Source: Pediococcus acidilactici DSM 20284
Lineage (GTDB): Bacteria > Bacillota > Bacilli > Lactobacillales > Lactobacillaceae
Direction: 5' to 3'
NCBI RefSeq assembly: GCF_000146325.1
Contig: NZ_GL397067.1
Location: 788,919 to 852,918 of the forward strand
DNA: 64,000 nucleotides
The translations under genes and the position numbers were made by a program. Below, in pieces: positions 26,445 through 35,879 of the stretch. Each line of letters opens with the position of its first letter. Position 1 is the first letter of the stretch. The notes beneath the pieces are model-generated. The model was not told the DNA's origin, ran no database searches, and saw nothing but the letters and a program-made list of their open reading frames with translations.

Positions 26445-26471
26445 CTGATTCTAGTAATATTAATGCAATAG

Positions 26472-27275
26472 CTAACCTAATTCATACCGATCACTAAATT
26501 GTGTTTGTAGTACTGCCTGAAATATTTCTTCTTCAGCCCTATTATCTTCAGAATTAAGTAGATGCTGATTATTTTCCATCAGAACAGAACTTAGCAATTC
26601 TAGGATGGGCGCTCGATTACCTGTCAAATAAGCTATTGATGAAGGTCCACAGTCCTTGCTAATTAATAATTGATGATTCTGTGGTAATTTAACTTCTAGT
26701 TTTCCTGTATTGCTAATAATAATTTTTTGTAACTGAGGATGTTGGATAATATATTCAAAAGTATCACTAAAAAAGTTGTATGAAGCAACTTGATGATTAC
26801 TTATTTTAATATTAAAACCTAACCGGCTTAAATCGTGGATTAAATCTAAAGTTACAAATTTACGAGATGTTATAAACACTTGAGTGCCACCTAAAAAGTA
26901 CGGATGAGACTTCCTCTTGTTAGTGCTCTTCTCACAAACTAACGCATCCCCCTTTGCTTCACCAGTTAAAAAGATTCTTTGAATGCCATTAATCCATTCT
27001 ATTGGTATATCAACACGTTGATTTTCGTTTCCATTTTTATCTAGAATGACGATTTTTTGTTCTTCTTCATCAAAGTCCCACATCGAATATTCGTTAGGTT
27101 TAAAGGGGACTGCCCCTGGGAAAAGTATTCTTCCATCTTGTCCAAACTGAATCAAAAAATACGCTCGCAGAGAGTCTTTCTTAAGAAATATCGCTACAGA
27201 ATCGTTTTTTTCGGTATAATGCCGGTATTCCCAATAACGGTCGCAAATTAATTCTTTTACCGTTTTTTTATTCAT
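26472..27275 (-). CDS. Unknown protein paired with a glycosyltransferase
   Basis: A 267-residue soluble protein, not recognised. A beta-rich N-terminal part contains YSMWDFDEEEQKIVILDKNG (near 62-81), reminiscent of the acceptor/insert strands of adhesin-modifying glycosyltransferases. A later Rossmann-like stretch is TQVFITSRKFVTLDLIHDLS, then RLGFNIKIS (near 134-162). The frame opens at a GTG overlapping the preceding stop, but the ATG at 27275 with GAGG 9 bases upstream is preferred. It is co-transcribed with the glycosyltransferase at 27287-28021 and ends at its own terminator before secA2. A role in adhesin glycosylation is inference from position. Confidence 0.65.
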   Translation of the reverse strand: MNKKTVKELICDRYWEYRHYTEKNDSVAIFLKKDSLRAYFLIQFGQDGRILFPGAVPFKPNEYSMWDFDEEEQKIVILDKNGNENQRVDIPIEWINGIQRIFLTGEAKGDALVCEKSTNKRKSHPYFLGGTQVFITSRKFVTLDLIHDLSRLGFNIKISNHQVASYNFFSDTFEYIIQHPQLQKIIISNTGKLEVKLPQNHQLLISKDCGPSSIAYLTGNRAPILELLSSVLMENNQHLLNSEDNRAEEEIFQAVLQTQFSDRYELG

Positions 27276-27286
27276 TGCCGAAAGCC

Positions 27287-28021
27287 TCACTTATGCTTAA
27301 ACCAAGCACTACTTATTTCTTGATGTCCATTAAAAATAGTACTAACCTCACGCCCGTGAATTAAGCGGTTACTAAAGTAACGGTATGCCACGTAATTGGA
27401 AATCAGCATCTCAAATTTTCCTAATCGATAAGAGTCATCACCCTGCTTGATTTTTACCTCTGCCTCGGTAATTAACTTAACCATAATTCCCAAATATTCA
27501 ATTAACACATCGCGAGTTCCCACCATTATTCCTAGATTTAGAATTGGTAAATTGTTATTTTCCCAAATAAAATCCTTCATATATGTTGGAGCATCACTAT
27601 TGATGATGATTGCAGTATTAAATAATGAGCTGGTTTCATCGCCGATATAAAGGATTCCTTCTCGGACACTATCAAAAGGGTAATTGAGCATTGTCACATC
27701 ACCGGCATCTGTTAACGCGGCCTTTTCAATTTCGGGATGGTCCTTTAGAAAGTCAAAAGCCATTAGAATCCTATAAAAATACAAAGTCAAATCTGGATAA
27801 TGCTCAAATAAATCAACATGAGTAATTGTTAGCCCCTTCTCTAAATTTTCCTGACTTGGTCCGTTCGTTAATACATAATAAGGGACTTTAAAATTCGCTA
27901 AAGAGTCTGCCTGTTTTTTCACTTTTTCAGAAATATCTATTTTACTATTGTCTTTGTGATACAGATCGTCAGTCATGTTGACGATGAATTCACTTATCAC
28001 AACATTTGGTTCAACCTTCAT
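27287..28021 (-). CDS. Putative GT-A glycosyltransferase of the accessory Sec locus
   Basis: A 244-residue soluble protein. A likely nucleotide-sugar Asp motif is KAALTDAGDVTMLNYPFD (near 105-122, DxxD/DxD-like), followed by GDETSSLFN and the acceptor-side NLGIMVGTRDVLIEYL (near 165-180), a pattern seen in GT-A enzymes that extend sugars on surface glycans. The start at 28021 is preceded by GAGGGAG at 6 bases; the earlier in-frame ATG has no such site. A strong promoter lies at 28087-28115. It probably adds the second sugar to the GlcNAc placed by GtfA/GtfB. This is inferred from neighbours; donor and acceptor are unknown. Confidence 0.65.
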   Translation of the reverse strand: MKVEPNVVISEFIVNMTDDLYHKDNSKIDISEKVKKQADSLANFKVPYYVLTNGPSQENLEKGLTITHVDLFEHYPDLTLYFYRILMAFDFLKDHPEIEKAALTDAGDVTMLNYPFDSVREGILYIGDETSSLFNTAIIINSDAPTYMKDFIWENNNLPILNLGIMVGTRDVLIEYLGIMVKLITEAEVKIKQGDDSYRLGKFEMLISNYVAYRYFSNRLIHGREVSTIFNGHQEISSAWFKHK

Positions 28022-28086
28022 GTAAAACTCCCTCATTTATACTTCGGCTTCAAAATTGTAATGGCCGTTAAAATTCTATCTCGTTA

Positions 28087-28115
28087 ATTATAACTTCTAT
28101 ATAGTGAATTGTCCA
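28087..28115 (-). promoter_or_regulatory. Promoter of the glycosylation pair
   Basis: Minus strand TGGACA (28110-28115), a 17-base spacer and TATAAT (28087-28092). This separates the pair from the TSUP genes and from the secA2 operon. Confidence 0.7.
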
Positions 28116-28213
28116 CGTCACCAATAAGAAATCCATTTTTTTAATATAAAAATGTACTTTGTTACTTGCAAACCCAATTTTTTATCTTGTAATAATAAAT
28201 ATGTATTTCCTAA

Positions 28214-28252
28214 TAAAAAAGCTAGGAAAGTTTGTCAACTCTCCTAGCTTAA
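28214..28252 (-). terminator. Terminator of the TSUP-DUF1634 operon
   Basis: AAGCTAGGA pairs with TCCTAGCTT and runs into TTTTTTATT on the minus strand. Confidence 0.85.
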
Positions 28253-28262
28253 TTAATCGTTA

Positions 28263-28625
28263 TTACCCTTGGTAACCAATTGTCATCCCGATAATTAGAA
28301 TAATTAAAACAATTGTCGTAATCGTTACGTACAGTCGATCCCCTTCCTTAGCAAAGGCGTAGATTGACACCACGACTCGCAAGACAGGGGTTAAAATTAG
28401 CAGAAAGATTCCCAACATTAAAACTGCGTAGGGCTTTAATTGCATAGCTCCTTGGAAAATTATTCCCAATCGGGTTGGTAAGGCACCGGCATAACCCGAA
28501 CCATTTTTTACTAACCATAAACCGATTCCGCAGATAATGACGATTGCGGAAATATAAACCCCAACTTGTAAAATACGGCCAATCAATAATTCGACGTGAT
28601 TCATTTCTTTTTGTTTAGCGTTCAT
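28263..28625 (-). CDS. DUF1634 membrane protein
   Basis: A 120-residue membrane protein with three hydrophobic segments (about 14-35, 55-85, 95-115). Members of DUF1634 are usually encoded directly after a TauE/SafE-type permease, as here: its ATG follows the permease stop with no gap (TAGATG), so the two are coupled. It probably assists the permease; its exact role is unknown. It is followed by a strong terminator. Confidence 0.82.
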   Translation of the reverse strand: MNAKQKEMNHVELLIGRILQVGVYISAIVIICGIGLWLVKNGSGYAGALPTRLGIIFQGAMQLKPYAVLMLGIFLLILTPVLRVVVSIYAFAKEGDRLYVTITTIVLIILIIGMTIGYQG

Positions 28626-29471
28626 CTAAAAGTTCACCCCAAATCCTTTTAAAACCATTTGTAAGCCCATGTATAGCAATACCGGAATGAAGATTAACCG
28701 AATCCACCGGGGACGAAGGCGCTGCATAATTCGGCTCCCTAATTGGGCACCAAATAAAATTCCAATTGCTAAGGGACCCGCAATGTCAGCATGAATCGAG
28801 CCGTTGAAGAAGTAAACCATCGCACTAGCCGCAGCGGTGACTCCCATCATTAAGTTGCTAGTGGCGCTAGAAGGTTTTAACGGCATCTTCATGATGTTAT
28901 CCATCGCCATCACCTTAAACGCGCCGCTTCCGATTCCTAAGAGTCCGCTAGCTAATCCAGCGCCAAACATCACTGCCGAACCTCCTGGAACATTTTCCAC
29001 TTGGTAATCAATTTGTTTTTTCAGCGCCTTATCGTAGTAACTGCCATTAAGGTTAAGTTGGTTAGCTAAGCGATCATTCTTTGCGCTACCTTCTTCACTG
29101 CCCCCTTGACGGAGTTTTCGGTACATGTTCCAACTCGAAAAAACGAGAAACGATCCAAACAGTACGTAGAGGACCGTCGAATTAAAAAGCCCGGTCATGA
29201 TCGCCCCCACAATCGCTCCGACCGTGGTCGCAATTTCCAAAAACATCGCTACCCGCAAATTAAGCATCTCGTCCCTTAAGTAGGCAATGGTAGCACCTGA
29301 ACTAGTCGCAATTACTGCGATGATACTTGCCCCAATTGCGTATTTAATATCGAGTCCCATCCCAATGGTCAAGACCGGGGTGATAATCATCCCGCCCCCA
29401 ATACCAAGGATGGCGCCAAACACTCCGGCCAATAGACCGACCAGCAGTAAAATGATTAAATGACTTGCCAT
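28626..29471 (-). CDS. TSUP (TauE/SafE) family anion exporter
   Basis: A 281-residue membrane permease with about eight transmembrane segments. It has the two repeated TSUP signatures: GLLAGVFGAILGIGGGMIITP near residue 12 and GAGLASGLLGIGSGAFKVMAM near 170. The family moves sulfite, sulfonates or organosulfur anions; the substrate cannot be told here. It is the first gene of a two-gene operon with DUF1634. Between it and ltaS lies the ltaS terminator, so the operon has its own promoter. Confidence 0.88.
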   Translation of the reverse strand: MASHLIILLLVGLLAGVFGAILGIGGGMIITPVLTIGMGLDIKYAIGASIIAVIATSSGATIAYLRDEMLNLRVAMFLEIATTVGAIVGAIMTGLFNSTVLYVLFGSFLVFSSWNMYRKLRQGGSEEGSAKNDRLANQLNLNGSYYDKALKKQIDYQVENVPGGSAVMFGAGLASGLLGIGSGAFKVMAMDNIMKMPLKPSSATSNLMMGVTAAASAMVYFFNGSIHADIAGPLAIGILFGAQLGSRIMQRLRPRWIRLIFIPVLLYMGLQMVLKGFGVNF

Positions 29472-29542
29472 AAATCAAAGTCTCCTTCTAACTTAATTAA
29501 ATTTTTAAAGCTCCACGATTCTTAACTAGTATTTTAATCTAA

Positions 29543-29578
29543 AAAACAAAAGAGGTTGGGAAAAATTTCCCAACCTCT
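29543..29578 (-). terminator. Terminator of ltaS
   Basis: AGAGGTTGGG and CCCAACCTCT form a perfect stem. On the minus strand it is followed by TTTGTTTTTT. Confidence 0.88.
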
Positions 29579-29635
29579 CCATGCTAATTCTTAATTTTGT
29601 TTGGGCTAATCGTGAGTCCCTTAAATTGTTAATAT

Positions 29636-31804
29636 CTATTTATCTTCTTGGGTAGTAGTGTCTGCGGAACTACTTCCTGAATGACTGCTATCTTCCGAAG
29701 AATTGTTGCTTGAAGAACTCGAACTAGCCGCCTTCTCTTCATTTTCTGGTAATTCCGGTGCATCGGTTACGTAATCGTCAATCGTTGACCGGCCGTGATT
29801 TTGTTCGAGCAAACTAGTCTTGGATTTTTGCGCCTTCTTTAGATTCTTCAAGGCAGTTTTCTTAGTGTAGCTGTAATCCGCCTTATTGACCTTCTTAAAC
29901 CAGTCTAAGTCTGCAAAGCGCAACAAATCACCATTAATGATTCGATCGGAATAATTCAACTCATTATTAACGTACTGTTGAATTTGTTTAACCTCCCGTT
30001 TTTGACTAGCCGTTTCGTCAGTAATCTGCTCCCCAGTAGCCGTGTAGTATAAATCACCACCGTACTTGGTGTACTTCTTAGAAACGAAATCCCCGTTTCG
30101 GAACGCCACAATTTGGTTATACTGCTTAGAATTAATGTCGTGACCAAATTGATAAGCTCCTGGCGTATCAATTCCTAAGAGGTTCAATAGGGTTGGCATC
30201 ACGTCAATTTCACCACTGTAGTTGTGGTTGACGCCTCCCTTTAGACCCGGAGCATGAATCATGAACGGTACCTTTTGGAACATAGCCAAATCATAATTAG
30301 TAACCCCTTTTAGACCTAAAATCTTGGCAATTGCGGGTTTATGATTGTTTGAAATTCCATAATGATCACCGTACATCATGATCAAACTCTTATCGTAAAG
30401 TCCGGTCTTCTTCAAGTAACTAATTAGTTCCCCAACCGCTTGGTCAAGGTAATGGGCCGTTTGAACGTACGGGTCAACGGTTGAATCCCCCGTCTCCCAC
30501 GGATCAATAGAAACGTTTTTCTTTTCGATTCCGTAAGGATAGTGGTTAGAAACCGTGATTAATTTTGCATAGAACGGCTGTGGAAGCTCTTCAAGGAATT
30601 TCGCGGACTGTTGTAAGAACAACTTATCCTTCATTCCATATCCACTTACGTACCCCTTCTTCAACGAGTAGTATTGCTTACTGAAGAAGTACTGGTAACC
30701 AAATGATTTATAAGCGTTATCCCGGTTCCAGAAACTAGCTACGTCCCCGTGGAAGGCTGCGGTAGTGTAACCGTGCTGATCCATAATTGCGGGCATGGAT
30801 TGGAAGGTGTTGGTAGTACCATCCGTAACCATCGCTGATCCTTCAGGTAATCCAAACAACGAATTTTCTAACATCATCTCGGCGTCGGCCGTCTTTCCTT
30901 GTCCAACTTGGTTAAAGAAGTTGTCATAAGCTAGCGTGTTCTTATCATTGTAGAACTTATTGATGTTAGGAGTAATTTCCTTTCCCTTCCACTTTTGGTT
31001 AATGACAAATTGTTGCAAACTTTCCAAGTGAATAATAATTACGTTCTTACCCTTCGCAACACCCTTATATTCGATGTTGGCGGGCACGTTATTCTTCTTT
31101 AAAAACTCGTTAATTGGTTTTAATTGAGAACTTTTGGCTTCTTTCTTTTTATTACTATTCTGAACGGTCTTAACGCCGTCATACAGGGTGAAGCTTTGTA
31201 ATCCCAAATACTTAACAATGTAGTTATTATCAAACGTCCGGGTCAGCAATCCGGAACGGTTTGAATAAGCAAGGGCTAAGTTAGCGGCTAGGACTCCAAT
31301 TGACAAAATCGTGACCGCTAATGAATTAACCAGCTTGAAACGCTGTTGGTCAATTTTAACAAAACCAAACGCTAAAATTGCAATGACGAAGATTACATCC
31401 ACAAACACTAAAAAGTCGGTTGGTCGTAAAATTCCCATCAAGCTTTTTCCCAGGTTATCCGAAGCGGCACCCGAGCCCTTGATTAAGTTAAAGGTGATAA
31501 AATCTGAAAACTCTCGGTAGTATAAAATGTTGGCAAACAGCCAGGTTGATAAGATTGCATCCATTACAATCATGTACCAATAGGCCCATTTACCCCGGAT
31601 ATATAATCCAATTCCAAATAATAGAATGGCAAAGCCAAGGGGGCTGATGGCTAAAATTAATTCCTGCATCCCACCTTGAACACCCAACGTAAACTTAGTT
31701 TGGTACGCAATGTATGATTTCAGCCAAAATAGCCCGGTAATCAACATAAAGAACCCAAACTTGGTGTTCACACCCCGGCGAAACTTACCCCATAAACGAT
31801 TCAT
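29636..31804 (-). CDS. ltaS: Lipoteichoic acid synthase, LtaS family
   Basis: A 722-residue membrane phosphoglycerol transferase that polymerises glycerol phosphate from phosphatidylglycerol onto a lipid anchor outside the cell. Five N-terminal transmembrane segments (about 15-190) precede an alkaline-phosphatase-like domain with the catalytic Thr in GQGKTADAEMM (near 305), the metal site in MMYGDHYGIS (near 470) and HYLDQAVGELISYLK. The C-terminal 40 residues are Ser/Asp-rich and disordered. The ATG at 31804 follows GGAGG at 9 bases; an earlier in-frame ATG lies upstream of that site. It is transcribed singly. Confidence 0.93.
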   Translation of the reverse strand: MNRLWGKFRRGVNTKFGFFMLITGLFWLKSYIAYQTKFTLGVQGGMQELILAISPLGFAILLFGIGLYIRGKWAYWYMIVMDAILSTWLFANILYYREFSDFITFNLIKGSGAASDNLGKSLMGILRPTDFLVFVDVIFVIAILAFGFVKIDQQRFKLVNSLAVTILSIGVLAANLALAYSNRSGLLTRTFDNNYIVKYLGLQSFTLYDGVKTVQNSNKKKEAKSSQLKPINEFLKKNNVPANIEYKGVAKGKNVIIIHLESLQQFVINQKWKGKEITPNINKFYNDKNTLAYDNFFNQVGQGKTADAEMMLENSLFGLPEGSAMVTDGTTNTFQSMPAIMDQHGYTTAAFHGDVASFWNRDNAYKSFGYQYFFSKQYYSLKKGYVSGYGMKDKLFLQQSAKFLEELPQPFYAKLITVSNHYPYGIEKKNVSIDPWETGDSTVDPYVQTAHYLDQAVGELISYLKKTGLYDKSLIMMYGDHYGISNNHKPAIAKILGLKGVTNYDLAMFQKVPFMIHAPGLKGGVNHNYSGEIDVMPTLLNLLGIDTPGAYQFGHDINSKQYNQIVAFRNGDFVSKKYTKYGGDLYYTATGEQITDETASQKREVKQIQQYVNNELNYSDRIINGDLLRFADLDWFKKVNKADYSYTKKTALKNLKKAQKSKTSLLEQNHGRSTIDDYVTDAPELPENEEKAASSSSSSNNSSEDSSHSGSSSADTTTQEDK

Positions 31805-31907
31805 GCTATCGTTCCTCCACATGATATTTCTTAAATAACTTATCCATTATAGCCCATAATTTACCTAGTTGGCTGTTTGAATCGGTTACTTTAGAAAGTT
31901 TTATTTT

Positions 31908-33476
31908 TTAAAGTTTTGCGGTGAGTTCTACGTCAGGATACTTGCCTTTGAACCAACGTTCCGCGAATTGATTTTCGAATAGGAAGAGCGGTTGTCCAGC
32001 GCGGTCCTTCACCAACAAATTCCGGGAAGACGACATTTTTTCGTCCAGTTGTTCCGGATTGATCCAGCGGGCAATTTTCTTGCCCATTGGTTGCATTACC
32101 ACTTCCGAATTGTATTCGTTTTGCATCCGGAATTGGAACACTTCAAATTGCAATTGACCTACGGCGCCAAGGATGTAATCCCCCGTAGTGTAGTTTGTGT
32201 ACAACTGCACCGCACCTTCCTGCACCAATTGCTGAATTCCCTTATGGAAGGATTTTTGTTTCATTACGTTCTTTGCAGAAACGCCCATGAATAATTCTGG
32301 AGTAAATTGCGGCAGCTTTTCAAATTGTACCGGTTGCTTGCCAGCGTAAATTGTATCCCCAATCTGGAAATTCCCCGTATCGTATAAACCGATAATATCT
32401 CCAGCAACCGCACGTTCAACATTTTCCCGTGCATCCGCCATAAATTGAGTTGAATTGGAAAGCCGCAACGTCTTACCAGTCCGGTTTAAAGTAACGTCCA
32501 TTCCCCGATCAAATTCTCCGGAACAGATCCGTAAAAAGGCAATCCGGTCCCGATGGTTAGGGTTCATATTCGCCTGAATCTTAAAAACAAATCCGGAGAA
32601 TTCTTCGTCAGTAGGTTGAATTTGTTCGCCGTCCGCCACTTTATGCACGGATGGTGCCGGAGCAAATTGTAAATAAGCATCTAGGAAAGTTTTTACCCCA
32701 AAATTAGTTAAAGCTGAACCGAAGAAAACCGGAGTCAATTCACCCTTGGCGATCTTAGCCTCGTCAAATTGGTTCCCCGCTTCCTTCATCAAGTCCACTT
32801 CCATCATTGCGTCTTGGAAGACACTTTCTTCTTCAATGGGATTAGGTTCTTTTAGTTCACCATTACTATCAAGCGCTAAATATTCGGGCTCGTCAGTATG
32901 TAGTTCAATCCGGTTGTTGTAAATGTCATACAAGCCTGCCAGACCTTTTCCCATCCCAATTGGCCAATTCATTGGGTAAGCGTCAATTCCGAGAACTTCT
33001 TCTAGTTCATTTACTAGGTCGAGAGGTTCACGGCCGTCGCGGTCCAACTTGTTCATAAAGGTAAAAATTGGAATTCCACGCATCTTACAAATTTGGAATA
33101 ACTTTTTAGTTTGGGGCTCAATCCCCTTTGCGGAATCGATCACCATCACCGCGGAGTCCACGGCCATTAGGGTCCGGTAAGTATCTTCCGAAAAATCCTC
33201 ATGTCCAGGAGTATCCAAAATGTTGATTCGTTTTCCTGCATAATCAAACTGCATCACTGAACTAGTTACGGAGATTCCCCGCTTCTTTTCAATTTCCATC
33301 CAGTCTGACTTAGCGTAGTTGCCCGTCTTCCGAGCCTTAACCGTTCCGGCTTCTCGCACTACGCCCCCAAACAATAGTAATTGCTCGGTAATGGTGGTTT
33401 TCCCCGCATCCGGGTGAGAAATAATCGCAAAAGTGCGTCGCTTATCGACCGCCGCTTTTAATTCTGCCTGGTTCAT
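31908..33476 (-). CDS. prfC: Peptide chain release factor 3
   Basis: A 522-residue translational GTPase that recycles release factors 1 and 2. The G motifs are intact: [13 protein letters not shown] (G1, near 20), the switch region [13 protein letters not shown] (G2), [14 protein letters not shown] (G3) and [11 protein letters not shown] (G4). Domain III/C-terminal parts with [15 protein letters not shown] follow. The ATG at 33476 is preceded by GGAAAGGA. An apparent longer frame upstream reads through the tagD terminator and is rejected. Length and motifs fit the family fully. Confidence 0.95.
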   Translation of the reverse strand: MNQAELKAAVDKRRTFAIISHPDAGKTTITEQLLLFGGVVREAGTVKARKTGNYAKSDWMEIEKKRGISVTSSVMQFDYAGKRINILDTPGHEDFSEDTYRTLMAVDSAVMVIDSAKGIEPQTKKLFQICKMRGIPIFTFMNKLDRDGREPLDLVNELEEVLGIDAYPMNWPIGMGKGLAGLYDIYNNRIELHTDEPEYLALDSNGELKEPNPIEEESVFQDAMMEVDLMKEAGNQFDEAKIAKGELTPVFFGSALTNFGVKTFLDAYLQFAPAPSVHKVADGEQIQPTDEEFSGFVFKIQANMNPNHRDRIAFLRICSGEFDRGMDVTLNRTGKTLRLSNSTQFMADARENVERAVAGDIIGLYDTGNFQIGDTIYAGKQPVQFEKLPQFTPELFMGVSAKNVMKQKSFHKGIQQLVQEGAVQLYTNYTTGDYILGAVGQLQFEVFQFRMQNEYNSEVVMQPMGKKIARWINPEQLDEKMSSSRNLLVKDRAGQPLFLFENQFAERWFKGKYPDVELTAKL

Positions 33477-33493
33477 ATTCGTTCCTTTCCCTC

Positions 33494-33532
33494 TAAAAAA
33501 TAAGATTGGAATCATTTTGATATCCCAATCTT
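33494..33532 (-). terminator. Terminator of tagD
   Basis: AAGATTGGGA pairs with TCCAATCTT. On the minus strand it is followed by ATTTTTTAG, just ahead of prfC. Confidence 0.8.
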
Positions 33533-33542
33533 AACTGTTGTC

Positions 33543-33947
33543 TTAATCTTTTTTATAATCACCAAGACCTAAATCACGCTTGATTTTAGTTGTCGAGATT
33601 CCTTCGGTCCGTGGTAAATAAATAACTTTACAGTAATCCTTGAGAAAATCAAATTGACCCTTCCAGTCGTCGCCCATTACGAAAATATCAATATCATTTT
33701 CCTTAACGTCATTTATCTTTTGATCCCATCCGCGTTCTGGAATCACTTCGTCAACATATTTAATCGCTTCTAAAATATACTTTCGGTCTTCGTACGGGGT
33801 GTAAGCTTTCTTGCCCTTAACCGCATTAAACTCGTCCGTTGATAAACATACTGTCAAATGGTCGCCTAATTCACGTGCCCGCTTTAACAACCGGACGTGT
33901 CCTTTATGCAACAGGTCGAAAGTCCCGTAAGTAATTACTCTTGTCAA
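33543..33947 (-). CDS. tagD: Glycerol-3-phosphate cytidylyltransferase
   Basis: A 134-residue enzyme making CDP-glycerol for wall teichoic acid. It has GTFDLLHKGHVRLL with the HxGH signature at 14-17, the mid-protein KAYTPYEDRKYILEAIKYVDEV and the second signature RTEGISTTKIKRDL near 113-126. The length matches TagD/TarD. No other wall teichoic acid gene is adjacent, so it is a stand-alone copy. Its transcript ends at 33494-33532. Confidence 0.93.
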   Translation of the reverse strand: MTRVITYGTFDLLHKGHVRLLKRARELGDHLTVCLSTDEFNAVKGKKAYTPYEDRKYILEAIKYVDEVIPERGWDQKINDVKENDIDIFVMGDDWKGQFDFLKDYCKVIYLPRTEGISTTKIKRDLGLGDYKKD

Positions 33948-34022
33948 GATTTTTTTCTCCTTGAAATAATTTATCTAACTCTGTAGATATTACCATATTA
34001 ATAGCAAACTACCAAATTTAGC

Positions 34023-35153
34023 CTATTTTTCTGGCTTAACCTTTTCTTCAATCTTATCTCGGTCTAAAACCCAGATATGGTGGATAAAGTTAATTAAAAC
34101 TTTAACAATTGCGTAAGTCGGTACCGCCAAAATCATTCCCAAAATTCCTGCAAGTTTTCCCGCTACCAACAATAAAATAATGATGGTTAACGGATGAATT
34201 TGCAAGGACTTGCCAATCACGTTCGGGTATATTAGATTTCCGTCCACTTGTTGGACAATTAAGACCACGATGATCACCGAAATCACCTGTTCGGGAGACT
34301 GGGCAATTGCTACTAGTAGCGAAGGAAAAATCCCAAAATAAGGTCCGACATACGGGATGATGTTGCAAATCCCCGCAATCACGCCGAGCACCAACCCATA
34401 CGGCTGATGGATAATCATATAGCCAATCACGGTAAAGGTTCCCACGAAAATACATTCAATTACTTGTCCAGAAATGTAAGAAGACAGCGTGTCACTCATT
34501 GAATAAAATAAATTTAACACACTTTTGCGGTTGTGTTCTGGGACAATCCGCGAAATTGTCGGGATTAATTTGTAACCGTCCTTTAACATGTAAAACAGAA
34601 TAATGGGCACCGTAATCACGATGACTGTGATGTTAGTAAGCGCCGCGATAATATTACCGATGCTGTTAGTCATGTTCGCCAAAAATTGCTCTGCGTATTG
34701 GCCAATCTCATTATTAAGATTTTTTAAATACGGGTCAAAATCAACCTTGCGAAGCCAGGAATGGTCGACTAGCTGAGGAATGGCAACCTGCAGTTTCTTG
34801 GCAATCATTGGTAAATTCCCTAACATTTGGGAAATTTGATCGATCAAACTGGGCAAGAAAGAGCTGATTCCCCAAACAATTAGGAGCAGGAATCCCACAA
34901 ATACCAACACCACTGCCCAGGTACGCGATATCCGAAACTTCTTATAATGGACCTTCATCAACAACTTCACCAACGGATGGAGCATGTAGTATAAGAAGGT
35001 CGCCAAAATTAACGGCATGAATACCGTGCTAATAAACGTTCCAATCGGGCTAAACAAAAAATCAATTTTAGTACAAACCCACAGCAAGGTCGCAATAATT
35101 AACAATTCCAACGACCAGTACATTAAGGGCGTTTTACGAAATTTCTCAAACAT
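34023..35153 (-). CDS. AI-2E family (PerM-like) membrane protein
   Basis: A 376-residue membrane protein with about seven to eight hydrophobic segments and the family's central region (VVITVPIILFYMLKDGYKLI near 185; QVIECIFVGTFTVIGYMII; GVIAGICNIIPYVGPYFGI near 265). The family was named for an autoinducer-2 exporter but includes Na+/H+ antiporters and other permeases, so the substrate is open. GAGGAG lies 8 bases before the ATG. It stands alone between tagD and the DUF402 gene. Confidence 0.86.
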   Translation of the reverse strand: MFEKFRKTPLMYWSLELLIIATLLWVCTKIDFLFSPIGTFISTVFMPLILATFLYYMLHPLVKLLMKVHYKKFRISRTWAVVLVFVGFLLLIVWGISSFLPSLIDQISQMLGNLPMIAKKLQVAIPQLVDHSWLRKVDFDPYLKNLNNEIGQYAEQFLANMTNSIGNIIAALTNITVIVITVPIILFYMLKDGYKLIPTISRIVPEHNRKSVLNLFYSMSDTLSSYISGQVIECIFVGTFTVIGYMIIHQPYGLVLGVIAGICNIIPYVGPYFGIFPSLLVAIAQSPEQVISVIIVVLIVQQVDGNLIYPNVIGKSLQIHPLTIIILLLVAGKLAGILGMILAVPTYAIVKVLINFIHHIWVLDRDKIEEKVKPEK

Positions 35154-35232
35154 TTACCAGACTCCTCATTTTCATCTATGTTCAGTGTATTCTTTTTTAA
35201 AGAAAAGGGAAGTGCTCTTCACACCTCCCTTT

Positions 35233-35787
35233 TTACCGAGTATTGCGCTCCGCTATATTCAGATAACGTTTGTACCAAATATTAATAAACTCAACCGAAA
35301 ACGGTCCACGCTTTTTATTTATCCAATCCGTCAGTTCCCGTACACTATCCAGCAAAATCTGAATCGTGTCCGCGGAATAGTGCCACTGCCGACTGAACTG
35401 CTCGAATTCGTCCGTATCCAAAAGGCGCCGTTCGCCATTGGGAAACACCTTAACATCTAAATCGTAATCAATGTACTTGAGGGCTTCGCGATCCAAAACA
35501 TATGGTGACGCAATGTTACAGTAATAGGAAACTCCGTTATCCCGAATCATCGCCACCACGTTAAACCAAGTATGCTTATTAAAATAAACCAGCGCCGGTT
35601 CCCGAGTCACCCAGCGGCGGTCGTTATCCTCAATCACCACCGTGTGATCATTACAGCCAATAAACTCGTCTTGACTATTTTTTAGAACCATTGTTTCACG
35701 CCAAGTCCGATGCAAACTACCATCATGCTTATAGCTTTTTATCGCAATATACTCGCCTTCCTTTGGTCCATCTGAGTATTGAGACAT
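35233..35787 (-). CDS. DUF402 nucleoside tri-/diphosphate phosphatase
   Basis: A 184-residue cytoplasmic protein closely resembling the Ntdp/YtjA family of Gram-positive bacteria, which hydrolyses nucleoside tri- and diphosphates. The signature run includes [20 protein letters not shown] (near 17-36), [22 protein letters not shown] (near 44-65), [11 protein letters not shown] (near 90) and [20 protein letters not shown] with the metal-binding acids. The ending [15 protein letters not shown] also matches. Transcribed singly. Confidence 0.88.
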   Translation of the reverse strand: MSQYSDGPKEGEYIAIKSYKHDGSLHRTWRETMVLKNSQDEFIGCNDHTVVIEDNDRRWVTREPALVYFNKHTWFNVVAMIRDNGVSYYCNIASPYVLDREALKYIDYDLDVKVFPNGERRLLDTDEFEQFSRQWHYSADTIQILLDSVRELTDWINKKRGPFSVEFINIWYKRYLNIAERNTR

Positions 35788-35879
35788 AGCATAAGCCTAC
35801 TTCCTACAGCTGAAAGCTTTCAATTTCTCTTCAATTATACCAAAGTGGACTTTAATTTTGCACTATCCATTCCAGAAAC

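Larger units (their letters stand above)
25778..26471. other. Long spacer between secA2 and the glycosylation pair
   Basis: Apart from the small membrane protein, it holds the secA2 promoter region, two terminators and about 190 bases (26206-26393) of AT-rich sequence in which nothing is recognised. No serine-rich repeat coding sequence or remnant is visible. Confidence 0.6.

Noticed and set aside
15000-29000. Serine-rich repeat adhesin or its remnants
   Set aside because: Looked for long Ser-rich repeats or an LPxTG end around the accessory Sec genes on both strands; none visible.
29636-29770. Ser-rich C-terminal coding repeat of ltaS as a mobile or phase-variable tract
   Set aside because: The Ser codons are mixed and not a simple tandem repeat; it reads as an ordinary disordered tail.
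33477-33515. N-terminal extension of prfC
   Set aside because: The extension codes through the terminator of tagD; the start after GGAAAGGA at 33476 gives the normal protein.
35017-35460. 147-codon plus-strand frame opposite the AI-2E and DUF402 genes
   Set aside because: Lies antisense to two clear genes and their spacer, no ribosome binding site, composition of a shadow frame.
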